Part shown: positions 8,188-17,393 of the stretch, one piece after another
Numbering within the stretch: the first letter of the stretch is position 1
Layout: every line of letters begins with the position of its first letter
Assembly (NCBI GenBank): GCA_963846475.1
Contig: CAWJVZ010000004.1
Span: 3,348,001 to 3,412,000, forward strand
Reading direction: 5' to 3'
Length of the DNA stretch: 64,000 nt
Origin: DASWJZ01 sp963846475
GTDB lineage: Bacteria > Pseudomonadota > Alphaproteobacteria > Rhizobiales > Afifellaceae
Position numbers and translations under genes: made by a program
The notes under the pieces: generated by a model
Seen by the model: the letters and a program-made list of their open reading frames with translations, nothing else
The model's database searches: none
What the model was told of the DNA's origin: nothing

Positions 8188-9011
8188 CTGCCCCTGTCGT
8201 CGCCCTCGCCTTGTTCGCGGCCATCCTTCATGCGACATGGAATGCCTTCCTACGCTCGGGCGCGGACCGGCTCTGGACCGTCACTGTGATGAGCCTGTCG
8301 ATGATGATCGTCGCCGCGCCCTTCGCCTTTTTCCTCCCCCTTCCGCCTGCTGCCGCCTGGCCCTGGCTGCTGCTGTCATCAGTGCTTCAGGTCGGCTACA
8401 GCGTCTTCCTTGTCGCGGCCTATCGCCATGGCGAACTCGGACAGGTTTATCCGGTCGTGCGGGGCAGTGTCCCGCTGCTGGTGACGCTCGGCGGTTTCCT
8501 GTTCATGTCCGAGCACCCCGGCACGAAGTCGCTGATCGGGATATGCCTGATCGCGGCAGGGATCATGAGCCTCGCCCTCGGCAAAGGTCACGCCTCGGCA
8601 AGCTCTCTCGGCTTCGCCCTTGCGACGGGCTTCTTCATTGCGAGCTATGCAACGGTGGACGCCATCGGGGTCCGGACGACCGGCAACGCCCGCGTCTACG
8701 CCCTGTGGATATACCTGCTCTATGGCGGGCTGATGGTTGCGTCCTACATGGCGATCCGGGGCAGGTTGTCGATCGGCCTGCATTCGCCCGAGACATGGAT
8801 GGCGTTCGGCGGCGGCATGGTCTCGCTTCTGGCCTATGGCGCTGTCATCGCCGCCTTTGCGCTCGGCCCCGCCGGGCCGATTACGGCGCTTCGTGAGACG
8901 AGCGTCGTCTTTGCGGCCCTGATCGGCTGGCTGTTTCTGGGCGAAGCGCTGACGCCGCGTCGCATTCTCGCCTGCGTCGTCGTTGCGGCGGGAGCGATTC
9001 TGATTGCCTAG
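8184..9011 (+). CDS. EamA/DMT family inner-membrane transporter
   Basis: Drug/metabolite transporter of 275 aa with about ten hydrophobic segments in two EamA repeats (roughly residues 1-135 and 145-275). The family signatures at the ends of the repeats are visible: YPVVRGSVPLLVTLGG with MSEHPGTKS, and ALRETSVVFAALIGWLFLGE. Such proteins export amino acids, metabolites or toxic compounds. Its GTG start overlaps the TetR stop, so it is probably de-repressed when the TetR ligand is present. The substrate is unknown. Confidence 0.88.
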   Translation: MTAPVVALALFAAILHATWNAFLRSGADRLWTVTVMSLSMMIVAAPFAFFLPLPPAAAWPWLLLSSVLQVGYSVFLVAAYRHGELGQVYPVVRGSVPLLVTLGGFLFMSEHPGTKSLIGICLIAAGIMSLALGKGHASASSLGFALATGFFIASYATVDAIGVRTTGNARVYALWIYLLYGGLMVASYMAIRGRLSIGLHSPETWMAFGGGMVSLLAYGAVIAAFALGPAGPITALRETSVVFAALIGWLFLGEALTPRRILACVVVAAGAILIA

Positions 9012-9132
9012 AAGAGAGGGTGCACCTTCGCTGCACCGGAGCTGGGTTTCGATCTCCTCGTCGGCCAAGCCCGTCGCCTCCCCACGAGCCTTCATTCCGA
9101 CCGCGATGAGCGTGAAGCGAGCACGCGCGGTT

Positions 9133-9744
9133 TCAATGCCGGCGGTCGGTGCCGTTGCCCTTTCCCGCCCCGTTGGCCTCCTCGATCCTGTCGAGGACCG
9201 TCTCCGGCGCGACGTCGCGCTTCAGCTCTTCCATCTCGCGTTTCGGCGTGTCGATTCCCATCCGCTCGGCCATCGCGGAGACCAGCGCGATCAGCCGCGT
9301 CACTTCATGCTCGGCGAGGAGATTGATCTGCAGATCGAGGTCGGCCCGCTTGTCCGCCGCCGCCGCCATGCGGTTCTGGCTGATCAGCACGAAGGTGGAC
9401 AGGAAGATCGCTTCCACCGACGCCACCATGGCGAGCACGACGAAGGTCGGGTCCCATGGCGGCAGGAATGGAATCCAGCCGAGATTGGCGACGATCCACA
9501 AGCCGTAGATGGCCACATGCACGTAGACGAAGCGCATCGACCCGGTGAAGCGGGTGATCAGCTCGGCGAGCTTCTCCTGGCGCGTGGCGTTCGCCTCCTC
9601 CTGCTCCCGGCGCGAACGCAGCGCCGCGATGTTCCGGTCGAGAACGGGAGCAATCGCACCGGGCGCCGGCGGCGGGACCATGGGACTGTCGGCTTTTGGA
9701 GGCGGGCGGAGGCTGGTCATGCGACGCAGAACTGTCTGAAGCAT
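9133..9744 (-). CDS. DUF1003 domain membrane protein
   Basis: Member of the DUF1003 family (203 aa). A proline-rich N-terminus of about 35 residues is followed by a charged helix and two transmembrane helices: the first around FVYVHVAIYGLWIVANLG, the second containing AMVASVEAIFLSTFVLISQ. A charged, probably helical tail with DLQINLLAEHEVTRLIALVS follows. The family is common in alphaproteobacteria and its function is not established. It is transcribed alone, convergent with the DMT transporter. The tail ends in a short low-complexity stretch GAGKGNGTDRRH. Confidence 0.85.
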   Translation of the reverse strand: MLQTVLRRMTSLRPPPKADSPMVPPPAPGAIAPVLDRNIAALRSRREQEEANATRQEKLAELITRFTGSMRFVYVHVAIYGLWIVANLGWIPFLPPWDPTFVVLAMVASVEAIFLSTFVLISQNRMAAAADKRADLDLQINLLAEHEVTRLIALVSAMAERMGIDTPKREMEELKRDVAPETVLDRIEEANGAGKGNGTDRRH

Positions 9745-9806
9745 CTGGCTGTTCCAGACGATACCCGGTTATGCGCCGCGCGCGCAGTGTCTCCGGATAA
9801 GTGCCC

Positions 9807-10718
9807 CTAGCCGCCGAGCTCTGCCGGAAAGCCCGGCGCGCGGAGGTCGGTCCTGAGCGCGTCCTCCAGGAGTTTCACCACCATCGTCGACCAGGCGCCG
9901 CCGCCATAGGCCGCGCGGGCGCGGATGAAGGTCTGGGTGGTCGCGGCAGCCAGATCCAGCGGCACGCCCAGCTCCTTGCCGAAAGCCATGGCGAAGCCGA
10001 GATCCTTGAGCGCCGTATCCATGGTGAAATTGATCTTGTAGCTGCCGTTCAGCACGAGCTGGCTCTCCGTCTCGTGCACAAAGCTGTTGCCGGAACTGGC
10101 TTTGATGGCGTGGTAGGCCTGCGCCAGGTCGAGCCCGCCGCGCCTGGCCAGCATCAGCGCCTCGCCCGCCGCCACCAGGTTCACGAACGCCAGCATGTTG
10201 GTGATGACCTTCATCAGGGCGGCCGTACCAAGCGGTCCGATGTGGAACAGCTCGCCGCCCATTGCGGCCAGGGCCGGCCGGTGCGCCTCGACCAGCTCCC
10301 TATCGCCGCCGGCCAGGATGGTGATGTCGCCGGTCTCGGCGCGGTGCACGCCGCCGGTCACCGGCGCCTCGAGCGTCGCCACACCCTTCGCCGCCGCCTC
10401 CGCGGCCAGCCTCAGGATATCGTCGCGACCGAGCGTGCTCATCTCGATCCAGGTGCCGCCGCGCGGCAAGCCCGCCAGGATGCCGTCGGGGCCGCAGAGC
10501 ACGCGCTCCGAGGCTGCCGGCGAGGGCAGGCAGGTGATCACCGCGTCGCATTCGCCGGCGACCTCTCTCGGCGTGTCCGCCCAGAGCGCGCCACGCGCCA
10601 GGAGCGGCGCCGCCTGATCCCTGCTCAGGTCGTTGATCCTGAGCGGAAAGCCCTCGCGCAGCAGGCTGCCCGCGAGTTTTACGCCGAGGTGGCCGATCCC
10701 GACAAATCCGTAGCCCAT
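9807..10718 (-). CDS. NAD(P)-dependent 3-hydroxyisobutyrate dehydrogenase-like oxidoreductase
   Basis: Beta-hydroxyacid dehydrogenase of 303 aa acting on a small hydroxy acid with NAD(P). The N-terminal Rossmann motif reads GFVGIGHLGVKLAGSLL. A substrate-binding motif matches EAPVTGGVHRAETGDITILA, and the catalytic lysine lies in LMKVITNMLAFVNL. The all-helical C-terminal domain is complete. It is the last gene of a three-gene minus-strand operon (zinc alcohol dehydrogenase, enolase-superfamily dehydratase, this gene) with gaps of about 54 bp, pointing to a sugar-acid or hydroxy-acid degradation route. The actual substrate is unknown. Confidence 0.82.
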   Translation of the reverse strand: MGYGFVGIGHLGVKLAGSLLREGFPLRINDLSRDQAAPLLARGALWADTPREVAGECDAVITCLPSPAASERVLCGPDGILAGLPRGGTWIEMSTLGRDDILRLAAEAAAKGVATLEAPVTGGVHRAETGDITILAGGDRELVEAHRPALAAMGGELFHIGPLGTAALMKVITNMLAFVNLVAAGEALMLARRGGLDLAQAYHAIKASSGNSFVHETESQLVLNGSYKINFTMDTALKDLGFAMAFGKELGVPLDLAAATTQTFIRARAAYGGGAWSTMVVKLLEDALRTDLRAPGFPAELGG

Positions 10719-10772
10719 GATTACAAGACCTCGATCGCCGATGTGATTGTTGTCGGCTCGCTGCGCCGCCGG

Positions 10773-11960
10773 TCACTCGACGGGGCTGTCGGCCATTTCC
10801 AGATGAAGCCTGTCGCCGGGGTAGGGGCTGGCGAGCGCCACCTCTTCGTCCAGCTCGATGCCGAGACCCGGTTCGACCGGCGGGATGACATAGCCCTCCT
10901 CCCAGCGGATGGGCTTCTTCAGCAGCTTTGCGTGGAAGCCGCCCCAGGTCTGGATGCTCTCCAGGATCAGGAAATTGGGAATGCACGCGGAGAGCTGGAT
11001 GTTGGCGGCGCCCTCGACCGGCCCGCAATAAAGGTGCGGCGCCACCTGGGCGTAATGCGCCTCGGCCATGCCGGCGATTTTTTTGGCCTCCAGGAGACCG
11101 CCGACCCGGCCCAGTGCCATCTGCAGGATCGACGCCGCCCGGTGCTGCAGCACGCGGGCGAACTCGTATTTCGTCGTCAGCCGCTCGCCGGTGGCGATGG
11201 GAATGGAGGTGGCGCGCGCCACCAGCGCCATCTCTTCCGGCATCTCCGGCGGCGTCGGCTCCTCCAGCCAGAGCGGATCGTAGGGCTCGAGGCGCCTGGC
11301 GAGCCGGATGGCGCCCGACGCGGTGAACTGGCCGTGCGTCCCGAAAAGCAGGTCGGCCCGCGACCCGACCGCCTCGCGCAGGAGCTTTACGAATTTTTCC
11401 GACCGATCCAAAGCTTCGAGCGAAGGCTGCCGCGGATCGAAGGCCGAATAGGCGCCGGCGGGATCGAATTTTACCGCCGTAAAACCTTTCTCGACATATT
11501 CGACGGCGCGCCCGGCCGAGCGTTCGGCGTCGTGGTAGATCGCGTCGCCTTCGCTACCCTCCGGATAGATGTAAGTGTAGGTGCGCAGCCGTTCGTGGAC
11601 CCGGCCGCCGAGGAGCTCGTAAACGGGCTTGTCGAGCGCTTTGCCGACGATGTCCCACAGCGCCATCTCGATGGCGGAAAGCACCCCCATCAGCGAGACG
11701 TCGGGCCGCAGCGTGTAGCCGGAGCCGTAGACGCGCCGCCACAGCGTCTCGATGCGGAACGGATCCAAGCCCAGGACGTGACGCTCGAAGACGTCGGCGA
11801 CCATTTTCGCCACCACATGTGGGCCGAAGGTCGCTGCGTAGACCTCGCCCACCCCCTCGGTGCCGTTGTCGGCGACGAGCTTGATGAGGACGAAGTAGCG
11901 CCCGCCGAAGGACGGCGGCGGATTGCCGACGACGAAGGTCTTGAGGCCGGTGATTTTCAT
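10773..11960 (-). CDS. Mandelate racemase/muconate lactonizing enzyme family dehydratase
   Basis: Enolase-superfamily protein of 395 aa, probably a sugar-acid dehydratase. The N-terminal capping domain holds YGSGYTLRPDVSLMG. The barrel carries the KxD-like motif VKFDPAG near residue 165, a glutamate ligand in LEEPTPPE, another in ATGERLTTKYE and a possible base in APHLYCGPVEGAAN. The usual first metal-ligand aspartate (D-x-N or D-x-H) is not evident: the strand-3 region reads LFGTHGQFT. Either H serves as a ligand or the register is unusual. Neighbouring dehydrogenases suggest a sugar-acid pathway. Confidence 0.82.
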   Translation of the reverse strand: MKITGLKTFVVGNPPPSFGGRYFVLIKLVADNGTEGVGEVYAATFGPHVVAKMVADVFERHVLGLDPFRIETLWRRVYGSGYTLRPDVSLMGVLSAIEMALWDIVGKALDKPVYELLGGRVHERLRTYTYIYPEGSEGDAIYHDAERSAGRAVEYVEKGFTAVKFDPAGAYSAFDPRQPSLEALDRSEKFVKLLREAVGSRADLLFGTHGQFTASGAIRLARRLEPYDPLWLEEPTPPEMPEEMALVARATSIPIATGERLTTKYEFARVLQHRAASILQMALGRVGGLLEAKKIAGMAEAHYAQVAPHLYCGPVEGAANIQLSACIPNFLILESIQTWGGFHAKLLKKPIRWEEGYVIPPVEPGLGIELDEEVALASPYPGDRLHLEMADSPVE

Positions 11961-12014
11961 CGCATGGCTTCTCGTGCTGCCCGCCGGTCAGACCGCGCCA
12001 CGCCGTCTACCGCC

Positions 12015-13094
12015 TCAAAATAGGATGACGTTGCGGAGGGCTTCGCCGCTTCTGGAAGCCGCAACCGCCTCGTTGATGTCAGCCAGAGGATAGCACGCGG
12101 TGATGAGCTCATCGAGCTTCAGCCGCCGCTCCTTGTACAAATCGAGGATCATGGGAACATCGATCTGCGGGCGCGCGGACCCCATCTTCGAGCCGAGGAT
12201 TTTTTGGCCGTCATTGGCGAAGCTCCCGGGATCGAAGGAAGCCGTCACGCCCGTCGCCGGCATCCCGACCAGCACCAGGGAGCCGCCGCGCCGGATCAGC
12301 CCAAAACCCTGCTCGACGACATCAGGCGCTCCGACCGTGACGAAGACGTAGTCGGCGCCGCGGCCGCCGGTCGCGGCGCGTACGCGGCTCTGTGTATTCT
12401 CGCGCCGGCTGTTGACGATCTCCGTCGCGCCGAACTGGCGCGCTGCCACGAGTTTCGTATCGACGACATCGATGGCGATGACGGGATGCGCCCCGGCGAG
12501 CGCCGCGGCCTGGATCGCGTTCAGTCCCACCCCGCCGGCGCCGATGACAGCGACGCTGCTGCCGGCAGCGACCGCGGCCGTATTGAAGACTGCGCCGACC
12601 CCGGTCAGCACGGCGCACGCCACCAGCGCCGCGGACGCGAACGGCACGTCGGTGGAAATTGGGACGACCTGCGAGGCATCGACGACCACCTGTTCGGCGA
12701 AGGCGCCGGTGCGCATCCCCTGCTTGATCGGCTTGCCGTCGGTCCCCGTGAGCGGGCCGGAACCGTCCAGCGGAAAGCTCGCGTCGCACAGCACCGGCAT
12801 GCCCTCGGCGCAGGCCGGACAACGGCCGCAATGGCGGATCAGGGTTACGATGACATGGTCGCCGACGGCCACGCCATGCACGCCTTCTCCGACGCCGTCG
12901 ACCACGCCGGCCGCCTCATGGCCGTAGATTGCCGGCAGCTCGCCGCCCCAGGCGCCCTCGAGATAAAAAATGTCGGAATGGCAGATCGCGCAGGCTTTGA
13001 TCGTGACTCTCACTTCGCCCGGACCGGGCGGACGCAGCAAAATCTCCTCGATGACCAGCGGCTTGTTGAATTCCCGGCAGACGGCAGCTTTCAT
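12015..13094 (-). CDS. Zinc-dependent alcohol dehydrogenase (MDR superfamily)
   Basis: Medium-chain zinc alcohol dehydrogenase of 359 aa, NAD(P)-dependent. The catalytic zinc site shows ACAICHSDIF (Cys) and YGHEAAGVVDGVG (His-Glu). The structural zinc lobe has the four-cysteine spacing CGRCPACAEGMPVLC, and the Rossmann motif reads VIGAGGVGLNAIQ. It is the first gene of the three-gene operon that continues with the dehydratase and a hydroxy-acid dehydrogenase. The substrate alcohol cannot be assigned; sugar-alcohol or hydroxy-acid oxidation would fit the context. Confidence 0.88.
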   Translation of the reverse strand: MKAAVCREFNKPLVIEEILLRPPGPGEVRVTIKACAICHSDIFYLEGAWGGELPAIYGHEAAGVVDGVGEGVHGVAVGDHVIVTLIRHCGRCPACAEGMPVLCDASFPLDGSGPLTGTDGKPIKQGMRTGAFAEQVVVDASQVVPISTDVPFASAALVACAVLTGVGAVFNTAAVAAGSSVAVIGAGGVGLNAIQAAALAGAHPVIAIDVVDTKLVAARQFGATEIVNSRRENTQSRVRAATGGRGADYVFVTVGAPDVVEQGFGLIRRGGSLVLVGMPATGVTASFDPGSFANDGQKILGSKMGSARPQIDVPMILDLYKERRLKLDELITACYPLADINEAVAASRSGEALRNVILF

Positions 13095-13256
13095 CGGCGG
13101 GCCCGCTCCCTCGCTTCAGACCGACACTATGCGCCATGTCCTCGTCGGGGAAGCGCTGCCGGCCTGAGGACGCGTCGAGTGACAAGTCGGCAACGCGCCA
13201 ACGAGAGGTGACGCGGGGCTGCGGATTGCTTAGATGCTCCACCGCAACCGGCAGGG

Positions 13257-14444
13257 ATGAGCGGCGAAGCTATGAATGGCGTAGAGGGCGATGTCGCCGC
13301 GATCGCTTCGATCGATGCCGTGTCGACCATTTTGCAGGTCGTGTGCCGCACGACCGGCATGGGCTTCGCCGCGGTTGCACGAGTGACGGAGGACCGCTGG
13401 GTCGCCCTGGGGGTGCGCGACGACATCGCCTTCGGGCTGAAGCCCGGCGGCGAGCTGAAGGTCGAGACCACCATCTGCCACGAGGTCCGCGAGAGCGGAC
13501 AACCGGTAATCATCGATCACGTGGCGGAGGACAAGGTTTTCTGCGGCCATCCCACCCCCGCGATGTACGGCTTCCAGAGCTACATCTCCATGCCGATCCG
13601 CCGCGCCGACGGCACGTTCTTCGGCACGCTTTGCGCCCTCGATCCTCAGCCGCGGAAGCTGAGCACGCCCGAGACGATCGGCATGTTCAGGATGTTCGCC
13701 GACCTCATCGGCTTTCACCTCGACGCACGCGACAGGCTGGCGAGCAGCGAGGCTGCGCTCCTCAACGAGCGCGGCGCGGCAGATCTCCGCGAGCAGTTCA
13801 TCGCCGTGCTCGGCCACGATCTCCGCAATCCGCTCGCCTCCATCGACGCGGGCGTGCGGCTCCTCAGCAAGTCGCCGCTGGACGAGCGGGCGGCGGCGAC
13901 CATCACGCTCATCCAGAACAGCATCAGGCGCATGGCCGGGCTGATCGACAACATCTTGGATTTTGCGCGCGGACGGCTGGGCGGCGGCCTGGCAGTGAAC
14001 CGCAATGCCGAGAAGCCGCTGGAGCCGGCGCTCGAGCAGGTCATCGCCGAGCTCCGCACCGCCTGGCCCGACCGGGAGATCCAGGCCGAGATCGACCTGG
14101 CCGGTCCCGTCAATTGCGACCGCGCCCGTATCGCTCAGCTCCTGTCGAACCTCCTGGCCAACGCGCTGACGCATGGCGCGGCGGACCGGCCGGTCGTGGT
14201 GCGGGCCTCGACCGAAGGTGGCCTGTTCGAGCTTTCCGTCGCCAATGCCGGCGACCCGATCCCTCCAGAACTCCGCGAACAGCTGTTCCAGCCGTTCTTC
14301 CGCGCCTCCGGCCGGGCAAGTCACCAGGGGCTCGGGCTCGGCCTTTACATCGCCGCAGAAATCGCTCGCGCACATGGCGGCACGCTCGACGTGCGGTCGG
14401 ATGCAAACGAGACGCGTTTCACGCTAAGGATGTCGGCGAGCTAA
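13257..14444 (+). CDS. GAF-domain sensor histidine kinase, orphan
   Basis: Soluble two-component kinase of 395 aa. An N-terminal GAF domain (about residues 15-165) contains VCRTTGMGFAAVARVT and a C-terminal FFGTLCALDPQPR, as in phytochrome-like and small-molecule sensors. The dimerisation H-box is FIAVLGHDLRNPLASI. The ATPase domain has N-box LLSNLLANALTHG and a glycine-rich lid HQGLGLGLYIAAEIARAHGG. No membrane segment is present, and no response regulator gene is adjacent. It lies divergently from the alcohol dehydrogenase operon, with a 160-bp gap, and may control it. Confidence 0.88.
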   Translation: MSGEAMNGVEGDVAAIASIDAVSTILQVVCRTTGMGFAAVARVTEDRWVALGVRDDIAFGLKPGGELKVETTICHEVRESGQPVIIDHVAEDKVFCGHPTPAMYGFQSYISMPIRRADGTFFGTLCALDPQPRKLSTPETIGMFRMFADLIGFHLDARDRLASSEAALLNERGAADLREQFIAVLGHDLRNPLASIDAGVRLLSKSPLDERAAATITLIQNSIRRMAGLIDNILDFARGRLGGGLAVNRNAEKPLEPALEQVIAELRTAWPDREIQAEIDLAGPVNCDRARIAQLLSNLLANALTHGAADRPVVVRASTEGGLFELSVANAGDPIPPELREQLFQPFFRASGRASHQGLGLGLYIAAEIARAHGGTLDVRSDANETRFTLRMSAS

Positions 14445-14619
14445 GCGGCGCTTTCTTGCGCCGCGGCCTTGCCATAGAGTGCGGGGACGGCGCCGATGGA
14501 CGGCAGGTTCGCCGATCCTGATGGCACGCCGCTTGCGAGTCCGATATCGGCCTGGGCGGCAAAACGAACGGCAGAGGCGGCACCGGGGAATCGGGCGCGC
14601 CAACGGAGGCGGAAACGAC

Positions 14620-15632
14620 ATGAGCATGTTTCGGACACTGACGATTGCGCTTGCGGCAGCGACGGGGCTCGCCGGAGCCGCCTCGGCGCAGGCGCTCGAC
14701 GAGGTCTCCTTCGGCACCAACTGGCTCGCCCAGGCCGAGCACGGCGGCTTCTACCAGGCGGTCGCCGACGGCACCTACGAGAAGCACGGGCTGAAGGTGA
14801 CCATCGTCCAGGGCGGGCCGCAGGCGTCCAACCAGGCGCTGCTGATGGCCGACAAGATCCAGTTCTACATGTCGGGCAATCTGATCCTGCCCTTCTCGGC
14901 AGCCGAGCAGGACATCCCGCTCATCGAGGTGGCGGCGATCTTCCAGAAGGATCCGCAGATCTTTATGACGCATCCCGACGCGCCGGTGTGAAAAATTCGA
15001 GGATCTCGCCAAGCTGCCGACGATCTTCATGGGCAACGAGGTGTTCGTGACGATGTTCCAGTGGATGAAGTCGGAGTTTCCCGGCTTCCGCGACGAGCAG
15101 ATGAAGCCCTACACGTTCAACCCGGCGCCGTTCATCGCCGACCGCAGTCCGCCCAGCAGGGCTATGCCACTTCCGAGCCCTTCGCCGTCGAGCAGGCGGC
15201 CGGCTGGAAGCCGAAAGTGTTCCTGGCCGCCGACGCCGGCTTCAACACCTATTCCACCATGATCGAGGCCAAGGCCGATTACGTCGCCGCCAACAAGGAC
15301 GTCGTCCAGCGCTTCGTCGATGCCTCCATCATCGGCTGGTACAACTACCTCTACGGCGACAACGCAGCCGCCAACGAGCTGATCAAGAGCCGACAATCCG
15401 GAGATGACGGACGACCAGATCGCCTTCTCCATCCAGACGATGAAGGACATGCGGGCTGCTGGAATCCGCCGAGGCGCTGGAGCAGGGCATCGGCTGCATG
15501 ACCGACGCGCGCGTCAAGGATTTCTACGACAAGATGGTCGCGGCCGGCGTGGTCAAGGCGGACCTCGACGTTACGACGATCTACACGACCGAGTTCGTCT
15601 GCAAGAAGGTCGGCATGGACCTCAAGAAGTAG
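14620..15632 (+). CDS. ABC substrate-binding protein, NMT1/ThiY-like, several frameshifts
   Basis: Periplasmic binding protein of the NMT1/SsuA/ThiY type. A signal peptide ending near GAASAQA precedes VSFGTNWLAQAEHGGFYQAV, the typical start for hydroxymethylpyrimidine or aromatic-sulfonate binding proteins. The good ribosome binding site GGAGG supports ATG 14620. The reading frame breaks at about 14989 (one extra base, corrected VEKFEDLAKLPT), about 15150, about 15391 (one extra base, corrected KSDNPEMTDDQ) and about 15460. The complete family C-terminus ending VCKKVGMDLKK is recovered at 15632. It is the first gene of a transporter and catabolic operon that continues to 20761. Confidence 0.8.
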
Positions 15633-15689
15633 CCGATCGCGCAAAGGCGGCTTCGACGGTCAGCGAAGCCGCCGTTCTGAGCAGCTCCG

Positions 15690-16529
15690 ATGCTGCAGAA
15701 GATCGACATCCTGGACGGGGGCTCGCATCGGGGGTCGGGCGCGCCGCTGGTATCGCTGCGCGGCATCTCGAAGGTGTTCTCGAACGGCGTCGTCGCGCTG
15801 CAGGACTTGTCGCTCGACATCCGCCGGGGCGAGTTCGTCAGCCTGCTCGGGCCGTCGGGCTGCGGCAAGTCGACGGTGCTGCGGATCATCGCCGGGCTCG
15901 GCGAGCCGACCTCGGGCGCGGTCGACTGGCCGAGCGCGGCGGCAAGCGCAGTTCGGGCGGGGATCGCGATAAAGCCGTCCGCGACATCGGCTTCGTGTTC
16001 CAGGAGCCGACGCTGATGCCCTGGGCGACGGTGTTCGGCAATGTCTGGCTGCCGCTGCGGCTGAGCGGCGATCTCCAAGACGGCAGCGCGCGAAAAGGTC
16101 ATGAAGCGCTCGCCATGGTCGGCCTGGAGAAATTCGCCGACGCCTATCCGCGCGAGCTCTCCGGCGGCATGAAGATGCGGGTCTCCATCGCGCGCGCCGC
16201 TCATCACCCGGCCGAAGCTGCTGCTGATGGACGAGCCCTTCGCGGCGCTCGACGAGATCACCCGCTTCAGGCTCAACAACGACCTCCTGCAGCTCTGGGA
16301 GAGCCTTCGGCTGGACGGTGATCTTCGTCACCCATTCGGTGTTCGAATCCGTCGTATCTGTCGAGCCGCATCGTCGTGATGGCGGCGCGGCCGGGCCGGG
16401 TCTTCGCCGAGCTTGCCGTCGACGCGCCCTATCCGCGCGACGGACGAGTTCCGCACGTCCGTGCTCTACAACGAGAATTGCCGCCGCGCCTCCGCGGCCC
16501 TGCAAGAGGCGATGGAGGGGCGGCGATGA
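15690..16529 (+). CDS. ABC transporter ATP-binding protein, nitrate/sulfonate/pyrimidine type, several frameshifts
   Basis: ATPase of a NitT/TauT-type importer. Walker A is LLGPSGCGKSTVLRIIAGL near residue 50, the Q-loop FVFQEPTLMPWATV, the signature ELSGGMKMRVSIARA, and Walker B after correction LLLMDEPFAALDE. The frame breaks near 15935, 16198, 16306, 16354 and 16442. Each of the last four is repaired by deleting one base, for example giving SLGWTVIFVTHS and SVYLSSRIVVM. The corrected end MEGRR overlaps the permease start in ATGA fashion. With every break repaired the protein has the usual length of about 275 residues. Confidence 0.8.
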
Positions 16530-17393
16530 GCGCGGTCCAGGGCCGATCCCTGGCAAGCGGCGCCGCTGCCGAGGACGATCGCCTGGCCGGCCCGCCGCAG
16601 GCCGGCGCCGCCGAGCGGACCCTTCGCATAGCGTTGCCGATCATCATGCTGCTCGCGCTGATCGGCGCCTGGCAGGTCTACGTCGTCCTCGCCGATGTGC
16701 CGCATTACATCCTGCCGAGCCCGTGGCGGATCGCCCAGGCGCTCTACACCGACTGGCCGGTGCTCCTGCCGGGCCTCTACGTCACGGTGAAGATCACCTT
16801 CATCGCGCTCGGCATCGCGCTGGTCGGCGGCGTCGCGCTCGCCATGCTGATGGCGCAGTCGCGCTGGATCGAGCTGGCGCTCTATCCCTATGCGGTGATC
16901 CTGCAGGTGACGCCGATCGTCGCCATCGCGCCGCTGATCCTCATCTACGCGCCGACGACGCAGGCGGCGCTGCTCATCTGCGCCTGGATCGTCGCGTTCT
17001 TCCCGATCCTGTCGAACACCACGCAGGGGCTCCGGAGCACCGACCACAACCTCCTCAATCTGTTCGAGCTCTACGGCGCCAGCCGCTGGCAGACGCTGGT
17101 CCATCTGCAAGATCCCCAACGCGCTGCCCTATTTCCTCGCCGGCCTCCGGATCGCCGGCGGCCTCGCGCTGATCGCCGCGGTCGTCGCCGAATTCGCCGC
17201 CGGCTCCGCGGGCGCCGGCTCCGGCCTCGCCTTCCGGCTCCTGGAATCGCAGTACCGGCTCAACATCCCGCGCCTGTTCGCGGCACTGGTGCTCCTCTCC
17301 TTCACCGGCATTCTGATCTTCTTCGCGACCAGCCTGATCTCGCACCTTCTGTTGCGGCGGTGGCACGAGAGCGCCGTGAAGCGGGAGAATTGA
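16526..17393 (+). CDS. ABC transporter permease, NitT/TauT family, one frameshift
   Basis: Inner-membrane permease with about six transmembrane helices (BPD_transp_1 fold). The N-terminal part (MSAVQGRSLASGAAAEDD) is cytoplasmic, followed by LPIIMLLALIGAWQVY and the membrane core. The EAA-type loop lies around LFELYGASRWQTLVHL. There the frame breaks. Deleting one base at about 17108 joins it to KIPNALPYFLAGLRIAGGLA, and the protein runs on to the ending HESAVKREN at 17393. Start and stop abut the ATPase and amidohydrolase genes, so the three are co-translated. It delivers the substrate bound by the protein encoded at 14620-15632. Confidence 0.82.

Noticed and set aside
9801..12023. Very long open frame (740 codons) on the plus strand opposite the dehydratase operon
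   Set aside because: It is antisense to two clear enzyme genes, has no family motifs and is rich in Arg/Gln/His, as expected for a shadow frame in GC-rich DNA.
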